A stretch of DNA of 64,000 nt, taken from assembly GCF_008122525.1 (NCBI RefSeq), contig NZ_VSRV01000001.1:744001-808000 (forward strand), read 5' to 3'. Positions 48,172 to 58,522 of the stretch are shown here, one piece after another. Position numbers and translations under genes: made by a program. Position 1 is the stretch's first letter, and each line of letters begins with the position of its first letter. The stretch comes from Marinomonas sp. IMCC 4694 (GTDB lineage Bacteria > Pseudomonadota > Gammaproteobacteria > Pseudomonadales > Marinomonadaceae). The notes beneath the pieces were generated by a model that saw only the letters and a program-made list of their open reading frames with translations, was not told the origin of the DNA and did no database searches.

Positions 48172-50166
48172 CTAGTGTTTTTTTTGTCTGATTAAGTCCA
48201 TCAAATGTCGTAGTTCCTGCTTGCTACTATTATCCTTTATGGATTCGTTTCCTCTGCTTTTCAACCGTTCGATGCTGCTATTTAAACCAAGGTTCTTTTC
48301 CATGCTCGATATCATGTCTTGCACTTCTTGTTGTGCGTTGGTTATTTTTTGCTTGGTAGTGGCGTCTTTGTGGTTTAAAAGTGCGTATACAGAAGTAATG
48401 GTGGTGTTATCTGTCGCTTCTCCAATTAAGTGTCCTGTGTTTTTAGTAGGGTATTTTGCGAAATATCGCCATATTTTACAAAATAATTGCAGTTCTTCAT
48501 TTGCCTGATTAATTAAAGGGTCTGGCAGGTCAATGTCTTTTGCAATGTGGGGATGTAACAAAAGGCATATTGAGGCTTGCTTAATGCGACTCAGGCTTGG
48601 TGCGGCTGGAGGCAGTGCTGGCTCATCATTGAAAAACAGACCTTTTACGAAGGGTTTTTTGCCAAACGGTTTTTGAGTCGTGTGCTGTTTTTTGGGGTAG
48701 CCTGTCGAGGCGCTTGAGCCAGAAGAAAGAGGGTAGTCCGTATATTCTCCAACTGGCGCTTCATCGTCATAATAACTGCTGTGTGGATGGTCAGTATCGA
48801 AATGAGGAGGGTGTTGCTCGCTTTGGTGAGTGTCTACTGTGGGGGGGTGTGCCTGACGACGTGTTTTAAAGACGGTATTGCCAAGCGTTTCTTTATCTAT
48901 ACCTGATTGATCACTCAGCTGTCGTATGAGTACTGAGCGAAACGTGAGTTCTTTGGGGATTTCGCGGATCATCTCCATTGCATTTCGGGCGAACTGTGCT
49001 TCGCCTTCTTCATCGCCAAGGGTAACCTGGTTTCGAGCATGATCGAATAATACGTGAGACAAGGATGAGGCATCTTCCAGTCTAAGATTAAACGCTTCTT
49101 TGCCTTCTTTTCTAACCAATGAGTCTGGATCCTCACCTTCTGGTAAGAAAAGAAAACGAATTTGTTTTTCGTCCTGCATCACGGGTAAAGCCGCTTCAAG
49201 CCCACGAATAGCGGCCGCCCGTCCCGCTTTGTCGCCATCAAAGCAGAGCACTACTTTGCTGACCAATTTAAACAGTTTGCGTATGTGTTGGCTGTTAACC
49301 GATGTGCCCAGTGTGGCTACAGCGTTGGTAATGCCATGCTGCGCTAGCACGATAACATCCATGTAGCCTTCGACAACGAGAATCTGATCAAGTATTGGTG
49401 TATTTTGTTTGGCTTCAAATAAGCCGTAAAGCTCTTGGCTTTTTTGAAATACCGGTGTTTCGGGGGAGTTCAGATACTTGGGTTTTTCGTCGCCAAAAGC
49501 ACGCCCACCAAAAGCGATAACGCGGCCACGAGAGTCGCGTATTGGAAAAATAATGCGGTCGCGAAAGCGGTCGTAATAGTGTCCCGGTTGATCTTTCTTT
49601 TCGATCAACATACCGCCCATAAGCAGTTGTTCTTGGCTTTCAGCCCGAGTGCCGACTTTTTTGAGTAAGTTGTCCCAGCCTGGCGGTGCGTAACCCACAC
49701 CAAAAACTTTAGCAATTTGCCCTGATAGACCACGGTCTTTGGATAGGTAATCGGTGGCTTTCTTTTTATCTGGATGTTGGGTGAGTTGTTGCTGATAAAA
49801 CTGCGAGCTTTCCGACAAACGTTTCAGTAGTTCGGCGTTTTGCTCGTATCTATCAGGTGCACCTTGCTCTCTCGGGACTTCCATTCCAGCGTCTTTGGCG
49901 AGCATTTCAATGGCGTCGACAAAGTCCAGATGGTCGTGCTCCATCACAAAAGAGATGGCGTTGCCACCGGCTCCGCATCCAAAGCAATAATAAAATTGTT
50001 TGTTCGGATTTAAGCTAAAAGAAGGGCTTTTTTCATTGTGAAAAGGACAGAGGCCACTGTAGTTCTGGCCGGTTTTTTTTAAGCTAATACGAGACGCAAC
50101 CACATCGGTTAGGTCGGTTCGAGCGAGAAGCTCGTCAATAAACTGATCAGGAATGCGTCCCGCCAT
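48172..50166 (-). CDS. dnaG: DNA primase
   Basis: A 664-residue primase that lays RNA primers at forks. The CHC2 zinc site is CPFHNEKSPSFSLNPNKQFY and YCFGCG; the Toprim domain has VVEGYMDVI and LCFDGDKAGRAA. A low-complexity His/Pro/Ser linker (about residues 440-520) precedes the DnaB-binding C-terminal domain. It starts 4 bases after yqeY ends. Confidence 0.96.
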   Translation of the reverse strand: MAGRIPDQFIDELLARTDLTDVVASRISLKKTGQNYSGLCPFHNEKSPSFSLNPNKQFYYCFGCGAGGNAISFVMEHDHLDFVDAIEMLAKDAGMEVPREQGAPDRYEQNAELLKRLSESSQFYQQQLTQHPDKKKATDYLSKDRGLSGQIAKVFGVGYAPPGWDNLLKKVGTRAESQEQLLMGGMLIEKKDQPGHYYDRFRDRIIFPIRDSRGRVIAFGGRAFGDEKPKYLNSPETPVFQKSQELYGLFEAKQNTPILDQILVVEGYMDVIVLAQHGITNAVATLGTSVNSQHIRKLFKLVSKVVLCFDGDKAGRAAAIRGLEAALPVMQDEKQIRFLFLPEGEDPDSLVRKEGKEAFNLRLEDASSLSHVLFDHARNQVTLGDEEGEAQFARNAMEMIREIPKELTFRSVLIRQLSDQSGIDKETLGNTVFKTRRQAHPPTVDTHQSEQHPPHFDTDHPHSSYYDDEAPVGEYTDYPLSSGSSASTGYPKKQHTTQKPFGKKPFVKGLFFNDEPALPPAAPSLSRIKQASICLLLHPHIAKDIDLPDPLINQANEELQLFCKIWRYFAKYPTKNTGHLIGEATDNTTITSVYALLNHKDATTKQKITNAQQEVQDMISSMEKNLGLNSSIERLKSRGNESIKDNSSKQELRHLMDLIRQKKH

Positions 50167-50170
50167 GGTG

Positions 50171-50617
50171 TTAGCCTAGTTGTGCTTTTACTTGTTTGCT
50201 GATTTGCGCCATGTCGGCACGGCCCTGAACCTGAGGTTTTACAAGAGCCATAACGGCGCCCATTTGTTGCATAGTGCTTGCGCCGGTTTCGATAATGGCG
50301 GCTTTAACGATCTCACCTACTTCGTCATCTGTTAGTGGTGTCGGGAGAAACTCGCTGATAATAACCATTTCTTCTTGTTCGATGAGGGCGAGATCGTCAC
50401 GGCCACCGTCGATGAATTGTTGATTCGAATCTTTACGTTGCTTGTTCATTTTATCTAGTACGGCTAATACGCGTGCATCGTCAAGTTCAATGCGCTCGTC
50501 AACTTCAATTTTTTTGCACTCAGACAAAATGGTACGAATAACGGTAACGCGTTGTTTTTCTTTGGCGCGCATGGCGGTTTTCAGTGTGTCTGAAATGTGC
50601 TTTTTTAGATCTGACAT
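50171..50617 (-). CDS. yqeY: GatB/YqeY domain protein
   Basis: A 148-residue helical protein related to the tail of amidotransferase GatB. Motifs MSDLKKHISDTLKTAMRAKEKQR, LRKD-type KDSNQQFIDGGRDDLA and GASTMQQMGAVM are present. The start at 50617 follows AGAGG; earlier in-frame starts lack one. It sits between rpsU and dnaG. Its role is not settled, though tRNA-dependent amidation has been suggested. Confidence 0.88.
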   Translation of the reverse strand: MSDLKKHISDTLKTAMRAKEKQRVTVIRTILSECKKIEVDERIELDDARVLAVLDKMNKQRKDSNQQFIDGGRDDLALIEQEEMVIISEFLPTPLTDDEVGEIVKAAIIETGASTMQQMGAVMALVKPQVQGRADMAQISKQVKAQLG

Positions 50618-50670
50618 GGAAAGCCTCTTTGCAGTCATTGGGAGAGAGTAATGTAAGTAAAAACTAAGCA

Positions 50671-50708
50671 AAAAAAAGCGGCTAGTTGGTTAACTAGCCG
50701 CTTTTTTA
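50671..50708. terminator. terminator between rpsU and yqeY
   Basis: AGCGGCTAGTT (50677-50687) and AACTAGCCGCT (50692-50702) form an 11-bp stem flanked by A and T runs. On the minus strand it ends many rpsU transcripts, which agrees with the high rpsU and low dnaG output known for this operon. Confidence 0.85.
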
Positions 50709-50777
50709 TAAGCCTAAAAACAATTTGTGTCTAGGCAAAACATTCGTAATGATCAAATTGCCAGATGGCAAAGTGGC

Positions 50778-50993
50778 CTAGTACAAACGTTGGAATTTCT
50801 TCTGTTCGCGAGAAACTTTCTTCGCGTGACGTTTAACGGCAGCAGCAGCGGCACGTTTGCGAAGTGTAGTGGGTTTCTCGTAGCATTCACGACGACGAAC
50901 TTCAGCCAAAACGCCTGCTTTTTCACAAGAGCGTTTGAAGCGACGTAGAGCGATGTCAAAGGGTTCGTTATCTTTTACTTTTACAGCTGGCAT
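50778..50993 (-). CDS. rpsU: 30S ribosomal protein S21
   Basis: A 71-residue basic protein: [20 protein letters not shown], then [18 protein letters not shown] and a Lys/Arg-rich end. First gene of the macromolecular synthesis operon. Confidence 0.97.
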
Positions 50994-51407
50994 GTATTTA
51001 CCTTTAATATTGATTTTTTAAAGTTTAAGTATTCACAAAAACGGCGTGAATCATACCCGTATTTAATGGGCTTTCAAAGCGCGCTTTTGTTGAACAGAGT
51101 GTGATTCACTATGAATCAAATTTCCTAGGCGGTGCCTAACCCTGAACAGACTGTTGTCGCGTCTGTAACGGTATTCAATTTTAATAGGGTGTTTGGGCTG
51201 CCATTTCACTTTCTTTAGAAGCTATGTGCCAAACGAAAAAAATCACCTGCCTTTTAATTTAAACATTTAAAACGCGCGCATTATAATCACTTTGATCTGA
51301 TTTGTCTAACTTGATTTAACATAACGACGAATGAAGTACCGCTTCGCGCTGCAATGGCGTTGGCAGATAAGGTACAATGCGTCTAAATTATTAATGAGAG
51401 TATTCTG
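50994..51407. promoter_or_regulatory. divergent rpsU/tsaD intergenic region
   Basis: 414 bases without a gene. It holds the rpsU operon promoter (51280-51308, minus strand) and a leader of nearly 280 bases. No clear tsaD promoter or riboswitch was recognised. Confidence 0.55.
51280..51308 (-). promoter_or_regulatory. sigma-70 promoter of rpsU-yqeY-dnaG-rpoD
   Basis: On the minus strand TAGACA (51308-51303), a 17-base spacer and a perfect TATAAT (51285-51280). Confidence 0.7.
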
Positions 51408-52445
51408 ATGAAAGTATTGGGATTAGAAACCTCCTGTGATGAAACGGGCATTGCGATTTACGACACGGACAGAGGATTGTTGGCGCACAAAATATATTCT
51501 CAAATTGCGCAACACGCTGAATACGGTGGCGTGGTGCCAGAGTTGGCTTCTCGCGATCATGTGCGTAAAACCTTGCCGCTGATTGATGAGGTGTTGCTAG
51601 AAGCGGGCATGAAAAAGTCTGAGTTGGATGCCATTGCTTATACCAGTGGGCCAGGCTTAGTCGGTGCGTTGATGGCGGGGGCAACCATCGGTCGTGCTTT
51701 GGCGTATGCTTTGACTATTCCTGCCTTAGGTGTGCATCACATGGAAGGTCATCTTTTGGCGCCTATGCTAGAAGCGTCGCAACCTGAGATGCCTTTTATT
51801 GCGCTTTTGGTCTCTGGTGGTCATACCCAGTTAGTTAGAGTCGACGGCATTGGCGAGTATAAATTGTTAGGGCAATCACTGGATGACGCCGCTGGCGAAG
51901 CCTTTGATAAAGCCGCTAAGATGATTGGGTTACCGTACCCCGGTGGGCCGCAAATTGCCGCGTTGGCGAAGCAAGGTAACCCAAATTCCGGCCTTAAATA
52001 CCCTCGTCCGATGACGGATCGCCCAGGGTTAGATTTTAGTTTTAGTGGATTGAAAACGGCGTTTCTTACGTCGATTCATGCGGCACTGGATGAAGGACGT
52101 TGTGACGAGCAATTTAAAGCGGATGCGGCGCTGGCGTTTGAAACCGCGGTCGTTGAGACCTTGGTTATCAAATGTCGTAGAGCGTTGGAAGCAGAAGGTT
52201 TAAAACAGCTGATTATTGCTGGCGGTGTGAGTGCAAATCAACGTTTGCGAGAACAGCTAGAAAGTCAGCTGCAAAAAATTCGTGCCCGTGTTTTTTATGC
52301 ACGCCCCGAGTTTTGCACGGATAATGGTGCCATGATCGCTTACGCTGGGGCGCAACGTTTGCTCAATGGGCAGTCGTCACCGCTTAATCTGTCCATCCGA
52401 GCACGCTGGCCCTTGTCTGAATTACCTCCATTAAAGGCGTCTTAA
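51408..52445 (+). CDS. tsaD: tRNA N6-threonylcarbamoyladenosine transferase TsaD
   Basis: A 345-residue catalytic subunit for t6A37 of tRNAs. Motifs [28 protein letters not shown] (metal His pair) and [11 protein letters not shown] are intact. It diverges from rpsU, a common arrangement, and precedes folB by one base. Confidence 0.96.
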   Translation: MKVLGLETSCDETGIAIYDTDRGLLAHKIYSQIAQHAEYGGVVPELASRDHVRKTLPLIDEVLLEAGMKKSELDAIAYTSGPGLVGALMAGATIGRALAYALTIPALGVHHMEGHLLAPMLEASQPEMPFIALLVSGGHTQLVRVDGIGEYKLLGQSLDDAAGEAFDKAAKMIGLPYPGGPQIAALAKQGNPNSGLKYPRPMTDRPGLDFSFSGLKTAFLTSIHAALDEGRCDEQFKADAALAFETAVVETLVIKCRRALEAEGLKQLIIAGGVSANQRLREQLESQLQKIRARVFYARPEFCTDNGAMIAYAGAQRLLNGQSSPLNLSIRARWPLSELPPLKAS

Positions 52446-52446
52446 T

Positions 52447-52812
52447 ATGAAAGATTTGGTGTTTATTGAAGGGCTTAAAACCCAAGCGGTCATTGGTGTG
52501 TACGATTGGGAGAAGAAAATTCTCCAAGATCTGGTGTTCGATCTGGAAATGGAGCATGACAATCGTATTCCAGCTGCCACTGATGATCTGTCTAAAACCT
52601 TGGACTACGAGGCTATTTCGAATCACATTATGGCATTTTGTGCCGAGCGTCAATTTGAGTTAATTGAAACGTTGGCGGAACATTTGGTGAGTGAATTAAT
52701 GGGCGTATTTAAGCTGAATGCCGTGACATTGACGCTGAGAAAGCCCGGAGCGATTAGCGCCGCGCAGTCTGTTGGTGTCAAAATCCATCGTAAATCAGCG
52801 GTGACTTATTAA
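52447..52812 (+). CDS. folB: dihydroneopterin aldolase
   Basis: A 121-residue folate enzyme. Motifs [20 protein letters not shown] and [12 protein letters not shown] (catalytic Glu and Tyr/Lys context), then [11 protein letters not shown]. Its last 4 bases overlap the convergent cca gene. Confidence 0.94.
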   Translation: MKDLVFIEGLKTQAVIGVYDWEKKILQDLVFDLEMEHDNRIPAATDDLSKTLDYEAISNHIMAFCAERQFELIETLAEHLVSELMGVFKLNAVTLTLRKPGAISAAQSVGVKIHRKSAVTY

Positions 52813-53909
52813 ATTGAGGCATCACTAATAAAGGGCGATAAGCTCTTGTTTAGAGCCTCTATTCGAGACTGTTTTAAAGCCAGTCCTAGCTCGGCGCCAC
52901 TGACACCTTGTTTAATTAAGGCTGTGGCACTAAGGCCCGCTATCGTATCGCGCAGTGTTATCCAGTCTTCTATTCTGGTGCCTGTCAAGAGGCTCAGTAC
53001 GTGGATGAGCAGCCTGTAGGGTTGTGGCTTTTTGATGGCGTTGACTGACATTAGCCATTTTTCCCACTGTTCGGCCGTCATGACAGTGTGTTGATGTTCA
53101 ATAAAACCACGCACTTGTTCGGCGAGAATTTTAAATTGATTAGAACAGCGAATGCGCTGGTGTAACGCGATGAGTGCTGGCATTGGTGTCGATTGAGTTA
53201 TGATTGCCCAGCGTTGGGCAGGTGTTAAGTCGGATTGAATGTGAGTGAAGGTGTTTTTTTGCCAAATGAACCCTGGAAACAGTGGGGTTATTGCATTGGC
53301 TTGTTGTAACACGTCAAAAAAAATGTCGGCATGCGGTGTTCTAAGCGCTTTCTCTAACTCCTTCCAAACTCGCTCGGGGCTTAGGGTTAAAAGCTCCCCT
53401 GAGGCGCTGATGGCTTGCATTAGTGTCATGGTATCGGGCGCGACTATAAAGCCAAAATCATGAAAACGTGCAGCAAAACGAGCCACGCGCAATACTCGAA
53501 GTGGGTCTTCCACAAAAGCGCTAGAGACATGGCGAAGTAGCCGGTCGTCAAGATCTTGTTGGCCATTAAAGGGATCGATCAGTTGTCCGTCTGAGGTTTG
53601 TGCGATGGCGTTAATGGTAAGGTCGCGGCGCTCTAAATCTTCTTCTAAACGAATGTCAGGGGAAAAATCACAAATAAACCCTGTGTAGCCCTCACCTTGT
53701 TTTTTCTCTTTTCGAGCAAGCGCGTATTCTTCTTTGCTTTTAGGGTGTAAATACACGGGGAATTGCTTACCGACTTGCTGGTAACCTTGTTGCTCGAGTT
53801 GAGCAGGAATGGCGCCCGTAACGACCCAGTCATGATCGTAAACAGGCAGTTTGAGCAGTGAATCTCTGACTGCGCCACCCACAAGATAGACCTGATAAGA
53901 CATCGTCAT
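52809..53909 (-). CDS. cca: CCA-adding tRNA nucleotidyltransferase
   Basis: A 366-residue enzyme adding or repairing tRNA 3' CCA. It starts [17 protein letters not shown] (ATG 53903 or 53909); the metal pair is in [17 protein letters not shown] and [14 protein letters not shown] follow. It lacks the C-terminal HD phosphohydrolase domain of the E. coli enzyme (412 residues), so it is the short form. Confidence 0.93.
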   Translation of the reverse strand: MTMSYQVYLVGGAVRDSLLKLPVYDHDWVVTGAIPAQLEQQGYQQVGKQFPVYLHPKSKEEYALARKEKKQGEGYTGFICDFSPDIRLEEDLERRDLTINAIAQTSDGQLIDPFNGQQDLDDRLLRHVSSAFVEDPLRVLRVARFAARFHDFGFIVAPDTMTLMQAISASGELLTLSPERVWKELEKALRTPHADIFFDVLQQANAITPLFPGFIWQKNTFTHIQSDLTPAQRWAIITQSTPMPALIALHQRIRCSNQFKILAEQVRGFIEHQHTVMTAEQWEKWLMSVNAIKKPQPYRLLIHVLSLLTGTRIEDWITLRDTIAGLSATALIKQGVSGAELGLALKQSRIEALNKSLSPFISDASI

Positions 53910-53914
53910 GGCGT

Positions 53915-54235
53915 TTAGCGGCCCATTTCACATTGCTCAGGAAACATGGCACTCCATTGGCTGAAGCCACCGTTTAATGAGTACACTTCTTTAAAGCCCT
54001 GTGCCGCCAAATATTCAGCGGCGCCTTTGCTGCTGTTGCCATGGTAGCAACACACAATGATGGGCTGGTTTTGATCTGCACTGTCAATAAAGTCTTGTAC
54101 ATTGTCGTTCGTTAGGCTGACTGCGTTTGTAATGTGGCTGGTTTCAAAGCTAACCAAATCACGAATGTCGACAACAGCGGCATTGTTTTCAATGATGGGT
54201 AGGGCGTCTGAAATATCGATACACGTATAGGTCAT
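53915..54235 (-). CDS. glpE: thiosulfate sulfurtransferase GlpE (rhodanese)
   Basis: A 106-residue single-domain rhodanese moving sulfur from thiosulfate to cyanide or thiols. The active-site loop is [15 protein letters not shown] with the persulfide Cys. It overlaps apaH by 4 bases. Confidence 0.92.
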   Translation of the reverse strand: MTYTCIDISDALPIIENNAAVVDIRDLVSFETSHITNAVSLTNDNVQDFIDSADQNQPIIVCCYHGNSSKGAAEYLAAQGFKEVYSLNGGFSQWSAMFPEQCEMGR

Positions 54236-55059
54236 GATTTTTTCCGATTAAGAGGGCAAGGTAGGCTGAATCTCTGTCTGTCTTCAAGGCGTAAAGCCGT
54301 TAAGCTTCCTCCCCAAACGCAGCCAGTATCAAGTGCATGCACGTTAGTTTGTGGGGTTTTACCTTCTAAAGCCGCCCAATGACCAAAGACAATATGGCAT
54401 TCTGTAGGCACCTGAGAAGGGTAATGAAACCAAGGGGCGTAACCCTTTTCGGCGGTGTTAATGCCTTCTTTTGACTTTAGGTCAAGTCTGCTGTGTTCAT
54501 CGCAGAAGCGCATACGCGTTAAATAATTGGTAACGGTTCTTAGGCGATCTGCGCCACTCAATGTGTTGTCCCATTGATCTGGTATGTTGCCATACATGGT
54601 CGCAAAAAAATGCTCAGCGTGGTCGGATTGTAATGTATTTTCGACTTCTTTTGCGAGTGCTTGAGCCGTATCTAAATCCCAGCAAGGCGGAATGCCGGCA
54701 TGAGTCATGACGGTGTTTAGTGAGGGATCGTAGTGAAACAAAGGCCGGTGACGAAGCCAGTGCATAAGATCATCGCGGTCTGCCGCGGTCAGTATTTCAG
54801 ACAGCGTGTCGCCCCGTTTTAACTTGCCGCGACCGTAGGAAACGGCCAGCAGGTGTAGGTCGTGGTTACCCAAAACCACAATGGCTTTATCCCCCAACGA
54901 TTTTATAAAGCGTAAGGTCTCGAGCGATTCATGACCACGATTAATTAAATCCCCAGCGAACCACAGGGTGTCTTGTTCAGGGCCATACTCTATGTGTTCT
55001 AAGAGCTGCATAAGTGGCGTTAAGCAGCCTTGTACATCGCCAATGACATAAGTGGCCAT
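54232..55059 (-). CDS. apaH: diadenosine tetraphosphatase (symmetrical)
   Basis: A 275-residue metallophosphatase cutting Ap4A to two ADP; it also decaps Np4-RNA. Motifs YVIGDVQGCLTPL, FAGDLINRGHESLETL and VLGNHDLHLLA are the metal sites. Confidence 0.95.
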   Translation of the reverse strand: MATYVIGDVQGCLTPLMQLLEHIEYGPEQDTLWFAGDLINRGHESLETLRFIKSLGDKAIVVLGNHDLHLLAVSYGRGKLKRGDTLSEILTAADRDDLMHWLRHRPLFHYDPSLNTVMTHAGIPPCWDLDTAQALAKEVENTLQSDHAEHFFATMYGNIPDQWDNTLSGADRLRTVTNYLTRMRFCDEHSRLDLKSKEGINTAEKGYAPWFHYPSQVPTECHIVFGHWAALEGKTPQTNVHALDTGCVWGGSLTALRLEDRQRFSLPCPLNRKKS

Positions 55060-55067
55060 AAATTGCC

Positions 55068-55442
55068 TCAGTGAACCTGGTTTGGAACCGACAGAGTAAA
55101 CGGGCGTATCGGCGCTTGAAATTCGGTACCGTCATCGGCCAAAAACTGATAGCTGCCTTGCATGCTGCCCACCACTGTTTCCATGACTGTGCCACTGCTG
55201 TAGTGAAAGGACTCGCCGGGCGGTAAGTAAGGGTATTCACCGATTACGCCATTTCCTCTCACTTCTTGCACTTGTTCATTGCCGTCAGTAATCACCCAAT
55301 GACGCGTTTGAAGCTTGGCAGATTCGGTCCCGCAATTGGTGATCGAAATATGATAAGCAAAGACATAACGCGCTTCACTGGGCGTAGATTGCTTGGCGAG
55401 ATATTCGGTACGAACGGATACGACGACATCGTATTTCTGCAT
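55068..55442 (-). CDS. apaG: ApaG/CorD-family protein
   Basis: A 124-residue beta-sandwich protein. Motifs YVFAYHISITNCG, LQTRHWVITDGNEQVQEVRG and GVIGEYPYLPPGESFHYSSG are typical. It lies between apaH and rsmA as in E. coli. Biochemical role not settled. Confidence 0.95.
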   Translation of the reverse strand: MQKYDVVVSVRTEYLAKQSTPSEARYVFAYHISITNCGTESAKLQTRHWVITDGNEQVQEVRGNGVIGEYPYLPPGESFHYSSGTVMETVVGSMQGSYQFLADDGTEFQAPIRPFTLSVPNQVH

Positions 55443-56243
55443 TTAACTTTCCTTTTTGAGGACATAGTTGGTGATGCTAACAAAGTCTTCGACATCCAGT
55501 CTTTCAGGGCGAAGGGTTGGGTCGATGGACAAGGCTTCGAAGTCGTCGTTGTCCAATACGCCTTTATAGTTATTTCGTAGGGTTTTACGGCGCTGCTGAA
55601 ATCCGATACGAACCATTTCTTCCAATTTTTTAATGTTATCAACCACAAAAGGTAGGTTCTTATGAGGCGTCATTCTCACAATGGCTGAGTCGACTTTAGG
55701 TGCAGGGTCAAAGGATTCAGGCCCAACAATGAATAAGGATTCTACCGCGCAATAATATTGTGCCATGACGCTTAAACGACCATACAAGCTGTCACCAGGG
55801 CGCGCGGCTAAGCGATCAACCACTTCTTTTTGCAGCATAAAATGCATGTCTTCGATCACATTGGCTTGACTTAATAAATGAAAAATGAGCGGCGTGGATA
55901 TGTTGTAAGGCAAGTTGCCGACGACTCTCAGTTTTTGGTCGTCCGTTTTTAGTGACGTAAAATCAAACTTCATGGCATCGGCTTCATGAACCGTCAAATC
56001 GGGGAAACGAAACAGGTTAACCTTGAGGATTGGAATCAGATCGCGGTCAAGCTCAACCACGTCCATGCGCTCTGTCACACTAATAATGCCTTCGGTTAAG
56101 GCGCCTTTACCCGGGCCGATTTCAACGAGACGTTGGCCTTTTTTTGGGCCGATGCAGGCGACAATACGACGAATAACGCCGTGATCGTGTAGAAAATTTT
56201 GACCGAATCTTTTTCGTGCTTTATGTGACTGTGGTTTGCTCAT
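55443..56243 (-). CDS. rsmA: 16S rRNA dimethyladenosine transferase RsmA
   Basis: A 266-residue enzyme dimethylating A1518 and A1519. RKRFGQNFLHD opens it; the SAM site is LVEIGPGKGALTE; the catalytic motif is VVGNLPYNISTPL. It overlaps pdxA by 4 bases and abuts apaG. Confidence 0.96.
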   Translation of the reverse strand: MSKPQSHKARKRFGQNFLHDHGVIRRIVACIGPKKGQRLVEIGPGKGALTEGIISVTERMDVVELDRDLIPILKVNLFRFPDLTVHEADAMKFDFTSLKTDDQKLRVVGNLPYNISTPLIFHLLSQANVIEDMHFMLQKEVVDRLAARPGDSLYGRLSVMAQYYCAVESLFIVGPESFDPAPKVDSAIVRMTPHKNLPFVVDNIKKLEEMVRIGFQQRRKTLRNNYKGVLDNDDFEALSIDPTLRPERLDVEDFVSITNYVLKKES

Positions 56244-57259
56244 GTAGAAAACTTTTTCGCATTATTTGCCATGTTAATGGCATGTTGAATGGCCACTTTC
56301 AGGCTGCCGTTGTTTGCTTTGCCTGTGCCAGCTAAATCAATGGCTGTGCCGTGGTCGACTGACGTTCTTATGATGGGTAGACCTAATGTAATGTTAACGG
56401 CGTTACCAAATCCAGAGTATTTTAACACAGGAAGGCCTTGGTCGTGGTACATGGCTAAGGCGCAATCCGCGTTGTCTAAATATTTGCGGGTGAAAAGGGT
56501 GTCCGCGGGTAAAGGTCCAATTAAATTCATACCTTCTGCACGCAATGCGTTGAGCGTTGGCGTGATGACATGGATCTCTTCTTTTCCTAGATGACCGTCT
56601 TCGCCAGCATGAGGATTTAGCCCACAGACTAAAATTTTGGGCCGTTCAATGCCAAATTTTTCCTGTAAATCTTTGTAAAGTGCTCGTACAACCAAGCGGA
56701 TATTCTGCTCAGTAATCGCATCGGCAACGTCTTTTAAAGGCATGTGTGTGGTGACAAGGGCGACTTTCATCGCCTCTGTAGCCAGCATCATCACTACATG
56801 TGGTGATCGGCACTGAGCTTGAAAGAATTCCGTGTGTCCTGAAAAATGCACGCCGGTGTCGCACAAAATGCCTTTGTGTACGGGAGGCGTCACAATGGCG
56901 TCAAACGCCTGTTCTAAACAGCCTGCACCGGCTTGTTTAAGGGTTTCCAATACATAGGGCGAGTTTTTAACATTTAAGGTGCCAGCCACCGTTTCCGTGC
57001 CCATATAGATAGGCAGTACACTAATAACGCCTTGCTGATGTGGCTTAGCGTCGGTGCTGTGGCTGAGTATCTGAATCGTTGGCGACAATCCTAAGGTTTG
57101 AGCTCTTTCTTTTAGTAAATTAGGATCGGCCAGCACGATTAAGCGAGCGTCAAAAGACTGCTCACTTAATGCGCTTAAGATAATGTCCGGGCCAATGCCC
57201 GCAGGTTCGCCAGAGGTGATGGCGATGATGGGCAGTGACGTTTCTTGTGTATTGGTCAT
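56240..57259 (-). CDS. pdxA: 4-hydroxythreonine-4-phosphate dehydrogenase
   Basis: A 339-residue vitamin B6 enzyme. TSGEPAGIGPDIIL opens it; HFSGHTEFF and AMYHDQGLPVLKY carry metal-binding residues. ATG 57259 is preferred; an earlier in-frame start at 57310 would run into surA. Confidence 0.94.
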   Translation of the reverse strand: MTNTQETSLPIIAITSGEPAGIGPDIILSALSEQSFDARLIVLADPNLLKERAQTLGLSPTIQILSHSTDAKPHQQGVISVLPIYMGTETVAGTLNVKNSPYVLETLKQAGAGCLEQAFDAIVTPPVHKGILCDTGVHFSGHTEFFQAQCRSPHVVMMLATEAMKVALVTTHMPLKDVADAITEQNIRLVVRALYKDLQEKFGIERPKILVCGLNPHAGEDGHLGKEEIHVITPTLNALRAEGMNLIGPLPADTLFTRKYLDNADCALAMYHDQGLPVLKYSGFGNAVNITLGLPIIRTSVDHGTAIDLAGTGKANNGSLKVAIQHAINMANNAKKFST

Positions 57260-57269
57260 GGCGTTGTGT

Positions 57270-58520
57270 TTACTTCTTAATGTCGATAAAGGCGTCAGCG
57301 CGCAATTCATCGAGCCAGTTACCTAATACAACATCTTGTTTTTGTGCGGTGAGGGCGCGTTCGGCGTTACTGCGTTTTACCTTGTCGCTGATGTCCGCTT
57401 CACGGCGACCTTCGACTTGCAATATATGCCAACCAAATTGTGTTCTAAACGGCGGGCTAATATCGCCTAAATCGGTTTGTTTCATCATGTCCTCAAATTC
57501 TGGCACCATGGTGCCTGGTGTGACCCAGCCAAGATCACCGCCCTGAATGGTGGAGCCTTGGTCTTCACTAAACTCTTTGGCAAGTTGGGCGAAGTCTGCT
57601 CCACTTTTTAGACGTTTATAGAGGTCATCTGCCAAGACTTTGGTTTGTTCAAGGGTTCGGATTTCGTTGGCACGAACCAGAATGTGGCGTGTTTTAGTTT
57701 GTTGTTGCAAGGTCACATCGGGCGAGCGTTTTTCTATCAGCCATAATAAATGAAAGCCGGCATTACTTTGCAACGGACCGATCAATGGACCTTTTTCAGT
57801 GTCTATTGCTCTTACAAACAACGGAGGAAGCTGATTGAGTGGGCGCCAGCCTAAATCACCGCCTTCGATGGCAAATTGACCGTCTGAGTTTTCAATCGTC
57901 TGTTGGATAAAATCGTCTTCCGAGCGTATTTTGTCAGCAATGGTTTGAATGCTTACTTCTGCACGTTCAGGATCACTCGCACGGATGATTAAGTGACGCA
58001 AATGAACTTGTTCCTTTTCTTTGGTGATGCTGGTGTCAGAGCTCAGGTAATCACTGATTTCTTCTTCCGTGATTACAATGCGCTTTCTAACGATGTCTCT
58101 TTTAATGCTATTGATGAGGATTTCTTGCGTTATCTGTTCACGGTAGCGAGCATAATCAACGCCTTTGTCGGCTAGGACACGCTTTAAACCGTCCAGATCG
58201 AGGTTCATGTTTTTAGCCACACCGAGAATAGCGTTGTCTACTTCTGAGCTTGAAGCGCGCATACCGACTTTGCGAGCGTAATTGACCTGTAGCGCTTCAT
58301 CGATCATTTGGTTTTGTATTTGTCGATGAATGTTATCGGTCATGATCCCCCCAGGAATGCGGTCTTTAACGATTTGAAAGCGACCCTGAATGTCGCTTTC
58401 GAGAATAGGGGTTGAGTCGATGATGGCTGAAATACCGTCCACTTTAATGGGCGCCGCCTGAATCGCCTGAAAAGGCGTTAGTGATAATAAAACAACAGAG
58501 AAAAAAGAAAGCAACTTCAT
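57270..58520 (-). CDS. surA: periplasmic chaperone/peptidyl-prolyl isomerase SurA
   Basis: A 416-residue outer-membrane-protein chaperone. Signal peptide LLSFFSVVLLSLTPFQAIQA, a helical N-domain and two parvulin domains (QVHLRHLIIRASDPERA; TKTRHILVRANEIRT). It starts two bases after lptD, whose insertion depends on SurA in E. coli. Confidence 0.95.
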   Translation of the reverse strand: MKLLSFFSVVLLSLTPFQAIQAAPIKVDGISAIIDSTPILESDIQGRFQIVKDRIPGGIMTDNIHRQIQNQMIDEALQVNYARKVGMRASSSEVDNAILGVAKNMNLDLDGLKRVLADKGVDYARYREQITQEILINSIKRDIVRKRIVITEEEISDYLSSDTSITKEKEQVHLRHLIIRASDPERAEVSIQTIADKIRSEDDFIQQTIENSDGQFAIEGGDLGWRPLNQLPPLFVRAIDTEKGPLIGPLQSNAGFHLLWLIEKRSPDVTLQQQTKTRHILVRANEIRTLEQTKVLADDLYKRLKSGADFAQLAKEFSEDQGSTIQGGDLGWVTPGTMVPEFEDMMKQTDLGDISPPFRTQFGWHILQVEGRREADISDKVKRSNAERALTAQKQDVVLGNWLDELRADAFIDIKK

Positions 58521-58522
58521 GG

